DNA of 64,000 nt, from NCBI RefSeq assembly GCF_033118175.1, contig NW_026870963.1, positions 2,264,260 to 2,328,259 on the forward strand, read 5' to 3'. Shown here piece after piece: positions 22,179 through 33,346 of the stretch. Made by a program: the position numbers and the translations under genes. Numbering within the stretch: the stretch's first letter is position 1; the number at the start of each line of letters is the position of its first letter. The stretch is from Dama dama (Eukaryota; Chordata; Mammalia; Artiodactyla; Cervidae). The notes below the pieces were generated by a model. The model had not been told where the DNA came from, did no database searches, and worked only from the letters and a program-made list of their open reading frames with translations.

Positions 22179-25100
22179 ATGAAACGGTCTTAAAAATACG
22201 AGGAGAATGAAGTGGAGTTGAAAAACATGAAGAGCATGAAAATGTGTGAAATATATGAAAAGCCGCAAATCCTGTCAAAAATATGAGGAGCATGAAACGG
22301 TCTGAAAAAGAGGAGGAACATGAAGCGGTGTTGAAAAACATGAAGAGCCTGAAAAGGTGTGTAAAATATTAAGAGCTTCAAAAGGTGGCAAAAATATGAG
22401 GAGAATGAAATGGTCTGAAAAATAGGAGGAGCATGAATTGGTGTTTAAAAACATGAAGAGCCTGAAAAGGTGTGAAAATTATGAGGAGTTTCTAAAGGTG
22501 TCAAAAATATGAGGAGCATTAAACGGTCTGAAAAATAGGAGGAGCATGAAGTGGTGTTGAAAAACATGAAGAGCATGAAAAGGTGCGAAAAATATGAAGA
22601 GCTTCAAAAGGTGTCAAAAATATGAGGAGCATGATACAGTCTGAAAAATAGGAGGAAGATAAAGCGGTGTTCAAAAACATGAAGAGCCTGAAAAGGTGTG
22701 AAAAATATGAAGAGCTTCAATAGGTGTCAAAAATATGAGGAGCATGAAACGGTCTGAAAAATAGGAGGAGCATGTAACGGTGACCAAAAACATGAAGAGC
22801 CAGAAAAGGTGTGAAAAATATGAAGAGCTTCAAAAGGTGTGAAATACATGGGGAGCATGAAATGGGCTGAAAAATATGAGAAGAATGAAGTGGTGTGGAA
22901 AAACCTGAAGAGACTGAAAATGTGTGAAAAATATGAAGAGCTTCAAAAGGTGTGAGAAATATGAGGAGCATGATATGGTTTGAAAAATAGGATTAGCATG
23001 AAGCGGTGTGCAAAAACCTGAAGAGCCTGAAAAGTTGTGAAAAATATGAAAAGCTTCAAAATGTGTCAAAAATGAGATGAGCATGAAACGGTCTGAAAAA
23101 TAGGAGGTGCATGAATCGGTGTTGAAAAACATGAACAGCCTGAAAGGTGTGAGAAATATGAAGAGCTTCAAAAGGTGTCAAAAATATGAGAAGCATGACA
23201 GGGTCTTAAAAAAAGGAGGAGCAAGAAAGGGTGTTGAAAAACATGAAGAGCCTGAAAACGTGTGAAAAATATGAAGAGCTTCAAAAGATGTGAAAAATAT
23301 GAAGAGCTTCAAAAGGTGTCAAAAATGAGATGAGCATGAAACGGTCTGAAAAATAGGAGGAGCATGAAACGGTGTTGAAAAACATGAAGAGCCTGAAAAG
23401 GTGTGAAAAATATGAAGAGTTCCAAAAGTTGTCAAAAATATGAGGAGCATGAAACGGTCTTAAAAATACGAGGAGAATGAAGTGGAGTTGAAAAACATGA
23501 AGAGCGTGAAAATGTGTGAAAAATATGAAAAGCCTCAGATCCTGTCAAAAATATGAGGAGCATGAAAGGGTCTGAAAAAGAAGAGGAGTATGAAGAGGTG
23601 TTGAAAAACATGAAGAGAGTGAAAAGGTGTGTAAAATATTAAGAGGTTCTAAAGGTGTCAAAAATATGAGGAGGATGAAACGGTCTGAAAAAGAGGAGGA
23701 GCATGAAGCGGTGTTGAAAATCATGAAGAGCCTGAAAACGCGTGAAAAATATGAAGAGCTTCAAAAGGTGTCAAAATGAGATGAGCATGAAACGGTCTAA
23801 AAAATAGGAGGAGCATGAAATGGTGTTGAAAAAAATGAAAAGCCTGAAAAGGTGTGAAATATATGAAGAGCTTCAAAAGGTTTCAAAAATATGAGGAGAA
23901 TGAAACGGTCTGCAAAATAGGAGGAGCATGAAATGGTGTTCAAAAACATGAAGAGCATGAAAAGGTGTGAACAATATGAAGAGCTTCAAAAGTTGTGAAA
24001 TACATGAGGAGGATTAAATGGTCTGAAAAATAGGAGGAGCATAAAGCGGTGTTCAAAAACATGAAGAGCCAGAAGAGGTGTGAAAAATATGAAGAGCTTC
24101 AAAGATGTGAAAAATATGAAGAGCTTCAAAAGGTGTCAAAATGAGATGAGCATGAAACGGTCTGAAAAATAGAAGCAGCATGAAACGGTGTTGAAAAACA
24201 TGAAGAGCCTGAAAAAGTGTGAAAAATATTAAGAGCTTCAAAAGGTGTGAAAAATATGAAGATCTTCAAAAGTTGTCAAAAATTAGATGTGCATGAAACG
24301 GTCTGAAATATAGGAGGGCATGAAGCGGTGTTGAAAAACATGAAGAGCCTGAAAAGGTGTGAAAAATATGAAGAGCTTCAAAACGTGTCAAAAATATGAG
24401 GAGCACGAAACGGTCTGAAAAATAGGAGGAGCATGAAACGGTGTTCAAAAACATGAAGAGCCTGAAAAGGTGTGAAAAATATGAAGAGCTTCAAAAGTTG
24501 TCAAAAATATGAAGAGCATGAAACGTTCTGAAAAATAGGAGGAGCAAGAAGCAGGGTTGAAAAACATGTAGAGCCTGAAAACGTGTGAAAAATCCGAAGA
24601 GCTTCAAAAGATGTGAAAAATATGAAGAGCTTTAAAAGGTGTCAAAAATGAGATGAGCATGAAACGGTCTGAAAAATAGTAGGAGAATGAAGCGGTGTTG
24701 AAAAACATGAAGAATCTGAAAAGGTGTGAGAAATATGAAGAGCTTCAAAAGGTGTCAAATATATGAGGAGCATGAAACGGTCTGAAAAAGAGGAGGAGTA
24801 TGAAGCGGTGTTGAAAAACATGAAGAGCCTGAAAAGGTGTGTAAATGATTAAGAGGTTCTAAAGGTGTCAAAAATATGAGGAGCATGAAACGGTCTGAAA
24901 AATACGAGGAGAATGAAGTGGAGTTGAAAAACATGAAGAGCATGAAAATGTGTGAAATATATGAAAAGCCTCAAATCCTGTCAAAAATATGAGGAGCATG
25001 AAACGGTCTGAAAAAGAGGAGGAGTATGAAGCGGTGTTGAAAAACATGAAGAGCCTGAAAAGGTGTGTAAAATATTAAGAGGTTCTAAAGGTGTCAAAAA

Positions 25101-25917
25101 TATGAGGAGCATGAAACGGTCTGAAAAATAGGAGGAGCAAGAGGCGTTGTTCAAAAACATGACGAGCCTGAAAAGGTGTGAAATATATGAACAGCTTCAA
25201 AACGTGTCAAAAATGAGATGAGAATGAAACGGTCTGCAAAATAGGAGGACATGAAATGGTGTTCAAAAACATGAAGAGCATGAAAAGGTGTGAACAATAT
25301 GAAGAGCTTCAAAAGTTGTGAAATACATGAGGAGGATTAAATGGTCTGAAAAATAGGAGGAGCATGAAGCGGTGTTCAAAAACATGAAGAGCCAGAAGAG
25401 GTGTGAAAAATATGAAGAGCTTCAAAAGGTGTCAAAAATTAGATGAGCATGAAACGGTCTGAAATATAGGAGGGCATGAACCGGTGTTGAAAACCATGAA
25501 GAGCCTGAAAAGGTGTGAAAAATATGAAGAGCTTCAAAACGTGTCAAAAATATGAGGAGCACGAAACGGTCTGAAAAATAGGAGGAGCATGAAACGGTGT
25601 TCAAAAACATGAAGAGCCTGAAAAGGTGTGAAAAATATGAAGAGCTTCAAAAGTTGTCAAAAATATGAGGAGCATGAAACGGTCTGAAAAATAGGAGAAG
25701 CAAGAAGCAGGGTTGAAAAACATGTAGAGCCTGAAAACGTGTGAAAAATACGAAGAGCTTCAAAAGATGTGAAAAATATGAAGAGCTTTAAAAGGTGTCA
25801 AAAATGAGATGAGCATGAAACGGTCTGAAAAATAGTAGGAGAATGAAGCGGTGTTGAAAAACATGAAGAACCTGAAAAGGTGTGAGAAATATGAAGAGCT
25901 TCAAAAGGTGTCAAATA
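22179..25917 (+). repeat. Mosaic of blocks related to 14-20 kb
   Basis: Reading left to right, blocks match earlier sequence in changed order. About 22,180-22,810 resembles 17,900-18,540 (shared GTAACGGTGACC). About 22,960-23,340 resembles 16,120-16,500. About 23,450-24,050 resembles 14,640-15,240. About 24,077-24,700 resembles 19,800-20,430 at offset 4,276. About 24,740-25,100 resembles 17,770-18,110. About 25,400-25,900 again resembles 17,270-17,790. This is a patchwork, not a simple tandem duplication. Confidence 0.72.
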
Positions 25918-26958
25918 TATGAGGAGCATGAAACGGTCTGAAAAAGAGGAGGAGTATGAAGCGATGTTGAAAAACATGAAGAACCTGAAAAGGTGTGTAA
26001 AATATTAAGAGGTTCTAAAGGTGTAAAAAATATGAGCAGCATGAAACGGTCTTAAAAATACGAGGAGAATGAAGTGGAGTTGAAAAACATGAAGAGCGTG
26101 AAAATGTGTGAAATATATGAAAAGCATCAAATCCTGTCAAAAATATGAGGAGCATGAAACGGTCTGAAAAAGAGGAGGAGTATGAAGCGGTGTTGAAAAA
26201 CATGAAGAGCCTGAAAAGGTGTGTAAAATATTAAGAGGTTCTAAAGGTGTCAAAAATATGAGGAGCATGAAACGGTTTAAAAAATAGAAGCAGCATGAAA
26301 CGGTGTTGAAAAACATGAAGAGCCTGAAAAAGTGTGAAAAATATGAAGAGCTTCAAAAGGTGTCAAATATTAGATGAGCATGAAACGGTCTGAAATATAG
26401 GAGAGCATGAAGCGGTGTTGAAAAACATGAAGAGCCTGAAAAGGTGTGAAAAATATGAAGAGCTTCAAAACGTGTCAAAAATATGGGGAGCACGAAACGG
26501 TCTGAAAAATAGGAGGAGCATGAAACGGTGTTCAAAAACATGAAGAGCCTGAAAAGGTGTGAAAAATATGAAGAGCTTCAAAAGTTGTCAAAAATATGAG
26601 GAGCATGAAACGGTCTGAAAAATAGGAGGAACATGAAACTATTTGAAAAATAGAGGAGCAAAAAGCGGTGTTAAACAACATGAAGAGCCTGAAAACGTGT
26701 GAAATATCTGAAGAGCTTCAAAAGGTGTCAAATATATGAGGAGCATAAAACAGTCTGAAAAATAGGAGGAGCATGAAGCGGTGTTCAAAACATGAAACCC
26801 TGAAAAGGTGTGAAAAATATGAAAAGCTTCAAAAGGTTTCAAAAATATGAGGAGCATGAATCGGTCTGACAAATAGGAGGAGCATGAAGCGGTGTTCAAA
26901 AACATGAAGAGCCTGAAAAGGTGTGAAAAATATGAAGAGCTTCAAAAGTTGTCAAAAA
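25918..26958 (+). repeat. HOR-C copy 1 (1,041-bp unit)
   Basis: Aligns to 26,959-27,986 at a constant 1,041-bp offset. Shared private variants are a GGAGCACGAAACGG subunit b, an AACAACATG variant of subunit c, GAAATATCTGAAGAGC, and the deletion join AACATGAAACCCTG near 26,798. The CAAATCCTGTC marker is at 26,128 and the GGAGAGCATGAA marker near 26,399. The period is about 37 subunits. Confidence 0.9.
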
Positions 26959-27986
26959 TATGAGGAGCATGAAACGGTCTGAAAAAGAGGAGGAGTATGA
27001 AGCGGTGTTGAAAAACATGAAGAACCTGAAAAGGTGTGTAAAATATTAAGAGGTTCTAAAGGTGTAAAAAATATGAGGAGCATGAAACGGTCTGAAAAAT
27101 ACGAGGAGAATGAAGTGGAGTTGAAAAACATGAAGAGCGTGAAAATGTGTGAAATATATGAAAAGCCTCAAATCCTGTCAAAAATATGAGGAGCATGAAA
27201 CGGTCTGAAAAAGAGGAGGAGTATGAAGCGGTGTTGAAAAACATGAAGAGCCTGAAAAGGTGTGTAAAATATTGAGAGGTTCTAAAGGTGTCAAAAATAT
27301 GAGGAGCATGAAACGGTCTGAAACATAGAAGCAGCATGAAACGGTGTTGAAAAACATGAAGAGCCTGAAAAAGTGTGAAAAATATGAAGAGCTTCAAAAG
27401 GTGTCAAAAATTAGATGAGCATGAAACGGTCTGAAATATAGGAGGGCATGAAGCGGTGTTGAAAAACATGAAGAGCCTGAAAAGGTGTGAAAAATATGAA
27501 GAGCTTCAAAACGTGTCAAAAATATGGGGAGCACGAAACGGTCTGAAAAATAGGAGGAGCATGAAACGGTGTTCAAAAACATGAAGAGCCTGAAAAGGTG
27601 TGAAAAATATGAAGAGCTTCAAAAGTTGTCAAAAATATGAGGAGCATGAAACGGTCTGAACAATAGGAGGAACATGAAACTATCTGAAAAATAGAGGAGC
27701 AAAAAGCGGTGTTAAACAACATGAAGAGCCTGAAAAGGTGTGAAATATCTGAAGAGCTTCAAAAGGTGTCAAATATATGAGGAGCATAAAACAGTCTGAA
27801 AAATAGGAGGAGCATGAAGCGGTGTTCAAAACATGAAACCCTGAAAAGGTGTGAAAAATATGAAAAGCTTCAAAAGGTTTCAAAAATATGAGGAGCATGA
27901 ATCGGTTTGACAAATAGGAGGAGCATGAAGCGGTGTTCAAAAACATGAAGAGCCTGAAAAGGTGTGAAAAATATGAAGAGCTTCAA
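26959..27986 (+). repeat. HOR-C copy 2
   Basis: Tandem partner of 25,918-26,945 with scattered substitutions, for example GGAGGGCATGAA where copy 1 has GGAGAGCATGAA. Similarity ends near 27,986 (CTTCAAGGGTG here, CTTCAAAAGTTG in copy 1). Confidence 0.9.
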
Positions 27987-29499
27987 GGGTGTTAAAATTA
28001 GGAGGAGCATAAAAGGGTCTGAAAAATAGGAGGAGCATGAAGCGGTGTTGAAAAACATGAAGAGCCTGAAAAGGTGTGAAAAATATGAAGAGCTTCAAAA
28101 GGTTTCAAAAATACGAGGTGCATGAAACATTCTGAAAAATAGCAGGGGCATGAAGCAGACGTCAAAAATATGAAGATCCTGAAAAGGTGTGAAAAATATG
28201 AAGAGCTTCAAAAGGTGTCAAAAATATGAGAAGCATGAAACGACTGAAAAATAGGAGGAGCATGAAGCGGTGTTGAAAAACATGAGGAGCCTTAAAAGTT
28301 GTGAAATATGTGAAGAGCTTCAAAGGTGTTAAAAATATGAGGGGAATGAAACGGTCTGAAAAATAGGAGGAGCATGAAGCCGTGTAAAAAAACATGAAGA
28401 TCCTGAAAAGGTTTGAAATATATGAAGAGCTTCAAAAGGTCTCAAAAATATGAGGAGCATGAAACGGTCAGAAAAATAGGAGCAGCATGAAGCGGTGGTT
28501 AAAAATATGAAGAGCCTGAAAAGGTTTGAAAAATATGAAGAGCTTCAAAAGGTGTCAAAAATATGAGGAGCAAGAAAGATTCTGAAAAATACGATGAGAA
28601 TTAAGCGGTGTTGAAACACAAGAAGAGCCTGAAAAAGTGTGAAAAATATGAAGAGCTTAAAAAGGTGTCAAAAATATGAGGAGCATGAAACGGTCTGAAA
28701 AACAGGAGGAGCATGAAGCGGTCCTCAAATACATGAAGAAACTGAAAAGGTGTGAAAAATATGAAGAGCTTCAAAAGGTGTCAAAAATATGAGGAGCAAG
28801 AAAGATTCTGAAAAATACGATGAGAATTAAGCGGTGTTGAAACACAAGAAGAGCCTGAAAAGATGTGAAAAATATGAAGAGCTTCAAAATGTGTCAAAAA
28901 TATGAGGAGCATGAAACGGTCTGAAAAACAGGAGAAGCATGAAGCGGTGTTGAAAAACATGAGGAGCCTGAAAACGTGTGAAAAATATGAAGAGCTTCAA
29001 AAATATGAAAAATATGAAGAGATTCAAAAGGTGTGAAAAATATGAAGAGCTTCAAAAGATGTCAAAAATGAGATGAGCATGAAACGGTCTGAAGAAAAGG
29101 AGGAGCATGAAGCGGAGTTCACAAAAATGAAGAGCCTGAAAAGGTGGAAAATATATGAAGAGCTTCAAAAGGTGTCAAAAATTTGAGGAGCATGAAACAA
29201 TCTGAAAAATAGGAGGAGCATGAGTTGGTTTTGAAAAACATGAAGAGCCTGAAAACATGCGAAATATATGAAGCGCTTCAAAAGGTGTGAAATACATGAG
29301 GAGCATGAAACAGTTTTAAAATAGGAGGAGCATGAAGCGGTGTTCAAAAACACGAAGAGCTTGAAAGGTGTGAAAAATATGAAGAGCTTTAAAGGTGTCA
29401 AAAATATGAGGAGCATGAAACGTTCTGAAAAATAGGAGGATCATGAAACGTTGTTCAAAAACATGAAGAGCTTGAAAAGGTGTGAAAAATATGAAGAGC
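27987..29499 (+). repeat. Diverged monomers with a two-monomer duplication
   Basis: Standard monomers. A near-identical pair of stretches with the markers CAAGAAAGATTCTG and ACGATGAGAATTAAGCGG occurs at about 28,555-28,780 and 28,781-28,880. The offset is 226 bp, exactly two monomers. A 6-subunit monomer lies near 28,975-29,070. Nothing other than the array is visible. Confidence 0.82.
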
Positions 29500-30567
29500 C
29501 TCAAAACGTGTCAAAAATATGAGGAGTATGAAACGGTCTGGAAAATAGCAGGAGCATGAAGCGGTGTTGAAAAAGATGAAGAGCCTGAAAACGTGTGAAA
29601 AATATGAAGAGCTTCAAAATTATGAAAAATATGAAGAGCTTGAATAGGTGTGAATAATGTGAAGAGATTCAAAATGTGTCAAAAATGACATGAGCATGAA
29701 ACGATCTGAAAAATACGAGGAGCATGAAGCGGTGTTGAAAATCATGAAGAGCCTGAAAAGGTGTTAAAAATATGAAGAGCCTCAAAACGAGTCAAAATAT
29801 GAGGATCATGAAACGGTCTGAAAAATAGGAGGAGCATGAAACGGTGTTCAAAAACACGAAGAGCCTAAAAAGGTGTGAAAAATATGAAGAGCTTCAAAAC
29901 GCGTCAAAATATGAGGAGCATGAAACGGTCTGAAAAACAGGAGGATCATGAAGCCGTGTTGAAAAACATGGGGAGCCTGAAAAGGTGTGAAAAATATGAA
30001 GAGCTTCAAAAGGTCTCAAAAATATGAGGAGCATGAAACAGTCTGAAAAATAGGAGAAGCATGAAACGGTGTTCAAAAATATGAAGAGCCTGAAAAGCTG
30101 TGAAAAATATGAAGAGCTTCTAAAGGTGTGAAATACATGAGGAGCATGAAACGGTATGAAAAATATGAGGAGCATGAAGCAGTGTTCAAAAACATGAAGA
30201 GCCTGAAAAGGTGTGAAAAATATGAAGAGCTTCAAAAGGTTGGAAATACATGAGGAGCATGAAACGGTCTGGAAAATAGGACAAGCATGAAGCGGTGTGG
30301 AAAAACATGAAGAGCCTGAAAACTTGTGAAAAATATGAAGAGCTTAAAGCTGTGAGAAATATGAAGAGCTTCAAAAGTTGTCAAAAATATGAGGAGCATG
30401 AAACGGTCTGAAAAATATGAGGAGCATGAAATGATCTGAAAACAGGAGGATGATGAAGCTGTGTGGAAAAATATGAAGAGCCTGAAAACGTGTGAAAAAT
30501 ATGAAGAGCTTAAAAGCTGTGAAAAATATGAAGAGCTTCAAAAGTTGTCAAAAATATGAGGAGCATG
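29500..30567 (+). repeat. HOR-D copy 1 (dispersed duplicate)
   Basis: Aligns to 32,279-33,346 at a constant offset of 2,779 bp. Shared private variants are GTCTGGAAAATAGCAGG, TGTTGAAAAAGATGAAG, AATAATGTGAAGAG, AAAATGACATGAGC, AAACGCGTCAAAATATG, AACATGGGGAGCC and GATGATGAAGC. The middle (about 30,190-30,310 against 32,970-33,090) is clearly less similar than the flanks. Confidence 0.87.
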
Positions 30568-32278
30568 AACTGTCTGAAAAATAGGAGGAGCATGAAGCGG
30601 TTTTGAAAAACATGAAGAGCCTGAAAAGGTGTGAAAAATATGAACAGCTTCAAAAGGTGTCAAATATATGAGGAGCATGAAACGGTCTGAAAAATAGGAG
30701 GAGCATGAAGCGGTGTTCAAAAACATGAAGAGCCTGAAAAGGTGTGAAAAATATAAAGAGCTTCAAAAGCTGTGAAAGACATGCGGAGCATGAAACGGTC
30801 TGAAAAATAGGAGGAGCATGAAAAGGTGTTCAAAAACATGAAAGCCTGAAAAGGTGAGAAAAATATGAAGAGCTTCAAAAGATGTTAAATACATGAGGAG
30901 CATGAAACGGTCTGAAAATTAGGAGGAGCATGAAGCGGTGTTCAAAAACATGAAGAGCCTGAAAACGTGTGAAAAATATGAAAAGGTTCAAAATGTGTCA
31001 AAAATATGAGGAGCATGAAACGGTCTGAAAAATAGGAGGACGATGAAACGGTCTTCAAAACATAAAGAACCTGAAAAGGTGTGAAAAAAATGAAGAGCTT
31101 TTAAAGGTGTCAAAATTATGAGGAGCATGAAGCGGTCTGAAAAAGAGGAGGAGCATGAAACCGTGTTCAAAAACATGAAGAGCCTGAAAAGGTGTGAAAA
31201 ATATGAACAGCTTCAAAAGGTGTGAAAAATATGAAGAGCTTCAAAAGGTGTCAAAAATGAGATGAGCATGAAACGGTCTGAAAAATCGGAGGAGCATGAA
31301 GTGGGGTTGAAAATCATGAAGAGCCTGAAAAGGTGTGTGAAATATGAAGAGCTTCAAAAGGAGTGAAAGACTTGAGGAGCATGAAACCGTCTGAATTATA
31401 GGAGGAGCATGAAACGGTGTTGAAAAACATGAAGAGCCTCAAAAGGTGTGAAAAATATGAAGAGCTCAAAAGGTGTCAAAAATATGAAGAGCTTCAAAAA
31501 GTGTGACAAATGAGATGGGCATGAAATGGTCTGAAAAAGGAGGAGCATGAAGTGGTGTTGAAAAACATGAAGAGCCTGAAAAGGTGTAAAATATATGAAG
31601 AGATTCAAAAGGTGTCAAAAATATGAGGAGCTTGAAATGGTCTGAAAAATTGTAGGATCATGAAGCGGTGTTGAAAAACATGAAGAGCCTGAAAAGTTGT
31701 GAAAAATATGAAGAGCTTCAAAGGTGTCAAAAATGTGAGGAGCATGAAACGGTCTGAAAAATAGGAGGAGCATGAAGCGGTGTTCTAAACATGAAAAGCC
31801 TGAAAAAGTGTGAAAAATATGAAGAGCTTCAAAGGTGTCAAAACTATGAGGAGCATGAAACGGTCTGAAAAAGAGAAGGAGCATGAAGCATTGATGAAAA
31901 ACATGAGGAGGCTGAAAACGTGTGAAAAATATGAAGAGCTTCAAAAGGTGTGAAATACATGAGGAGCATGAAACGGTCTGAAAAATAGGAGGAACATGAA
32001 GCGGTGTTGAAAAATATGAAGAGCCTGAAAAGGTGTGAAAAATATGAAGAGCTTCAAAAGCTTTCAAAAATATGAGGAGCATGAAACGGTCTGACAAATA
32101 GGAGCAGCATGAAGTGGTGTTGAAAAACATGAAGAGCCTGAAAAGGTGTGAAAAATATGAAGAGCTTCAAAAGTTGTGAAAAATAGGAGGAGCATGAAGC
32201 GGGGTTGAAAAACATGAAGAGCCTAAAAAGGTGTGAAAAATACGAAGAGCTTCAAAAGGTGTGAAAAATATGAAGAGT
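30568..32278 (+). repeat. Monomers separating the HOR-D copies
   Basis: About 1.7 kb of ordinary monomers that do not resemble HOR-D. Private variants include GGAGTGAAAGACTTGAGG near 31,360 and CTTCAAAGGTGTC subunits near 31,717 and 31,829. Subunits b and c are sometimes shortened. No gene or unique sequence. Confidence 0.82.
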
Positions 32279-33346
32279 CTCAAAACGTGTCAAAAATATG
32301 AGGAGTATGAAACGGTCTGGAAAATAGCAGGAGCATGAAGCGGTGTTGAAAAAGATGAAGAGCCTGAAAACGTGTGAAAAATATGAAGAGCTTCAAAATT
32401 ATGAAAAATATGAAGAGCTTCAATAGGTGTGAATAATGTGAAGAGATTCAAAATGTGTCAAAAATGACATGAGCATGAAACGATCTGAAAAATACGAGGA
32501 GCATGAAGCGGTGTTGAAAATCATGAAGAGCCTGAAAAGGTGTTAAAAATATGAAGAGCCTCAAAACGCGTCAAAATATGAGGATCATGAAACGGTCTGA
32601 AAAATAGGAGGAGCATGAAACGGTGTTCAAAAACATGAAGAGCCTAAAAAGGTGTGAAAAATATGAAGAGCTTCAAAACGCGTCAAAATATGAGGAGCAT
32701 GAAACGGTCTGAAAAACAGGAGGATCATGAAGCCGTGTTGAAAAACATGGGGAGCCTGAAAAGGTGTGAAAAATATGAAGAGCTTCATAGGTCTCAAAAT
32801 TATGAGGAGCATGAAACGGTCTGAAAAATAGGAGAAGCATGAAACGGTGTTCAAAAACATGAAGAGCCTGAAAAGCTGTGAAAAATATGAAGAGCTTCTA
32901 AAGGTGTGAAATACATGAGGAGCATGAAACGGTATGAAAAATATGAGGAGCATGAAGCAATGTTCAAAAACATGAAGAACCGGAATAGATGTGAAAAATA
33001 TGAAGAACTTCATACGGTGTGAAAATTATGAGGAGCATGAAACGGTATGAAAAATATGAGGAGCATGAAGCAGTGTTCAAAAACATGAAGAGCCTGAAAA
33101 GGTGTGAAAAATATGAAGAGCTTAAAAGCTGTGAGAAATATGAAGAGCTTCAAAAGTTGTCAAAAATATGAGGAGCATGAAACGGTCTGAAAAATATGAG
33201 GAGCATGAAATGATCTGAAAACAGGAGGATGATGAAGCGGTGTGGAAAAACATGAAGAGCCTGAAAACGTGTGAAAAATATGAAGAGCTTAAAAGCTGTG
33301 AAAAATATCAAGAGCTTCAAAAGTTGTCAAAAATATGAGGAGCATG
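32279..33346 (+). repeat. HOR-D copy 2
   Basis: Second copy of 29,500-30,567, 2,779 bp downstream and not adjacent. It carries local private changes around 32,960-33,040 (GAACCGGAATAGATG, CTTCATACGGTG). There the GAAACGGTATG subunit b plus GAGGAGCATGAAGCA subunit c pair occurs twice (near 32,930 and 33,041), suggesting a one-monomer gain and compensating loss inside this copy. Confidence 0.85.

Noticed and set aside
14641..27990. One simple HOR with a fixed period across 14-28 kb
   Set aside because: Marker spacings differ (for example 931, 1,041, 1,156, 1,683, 2,593 and 2,702 bp) and block order changes, so a patchwork of several events fits better than one period.
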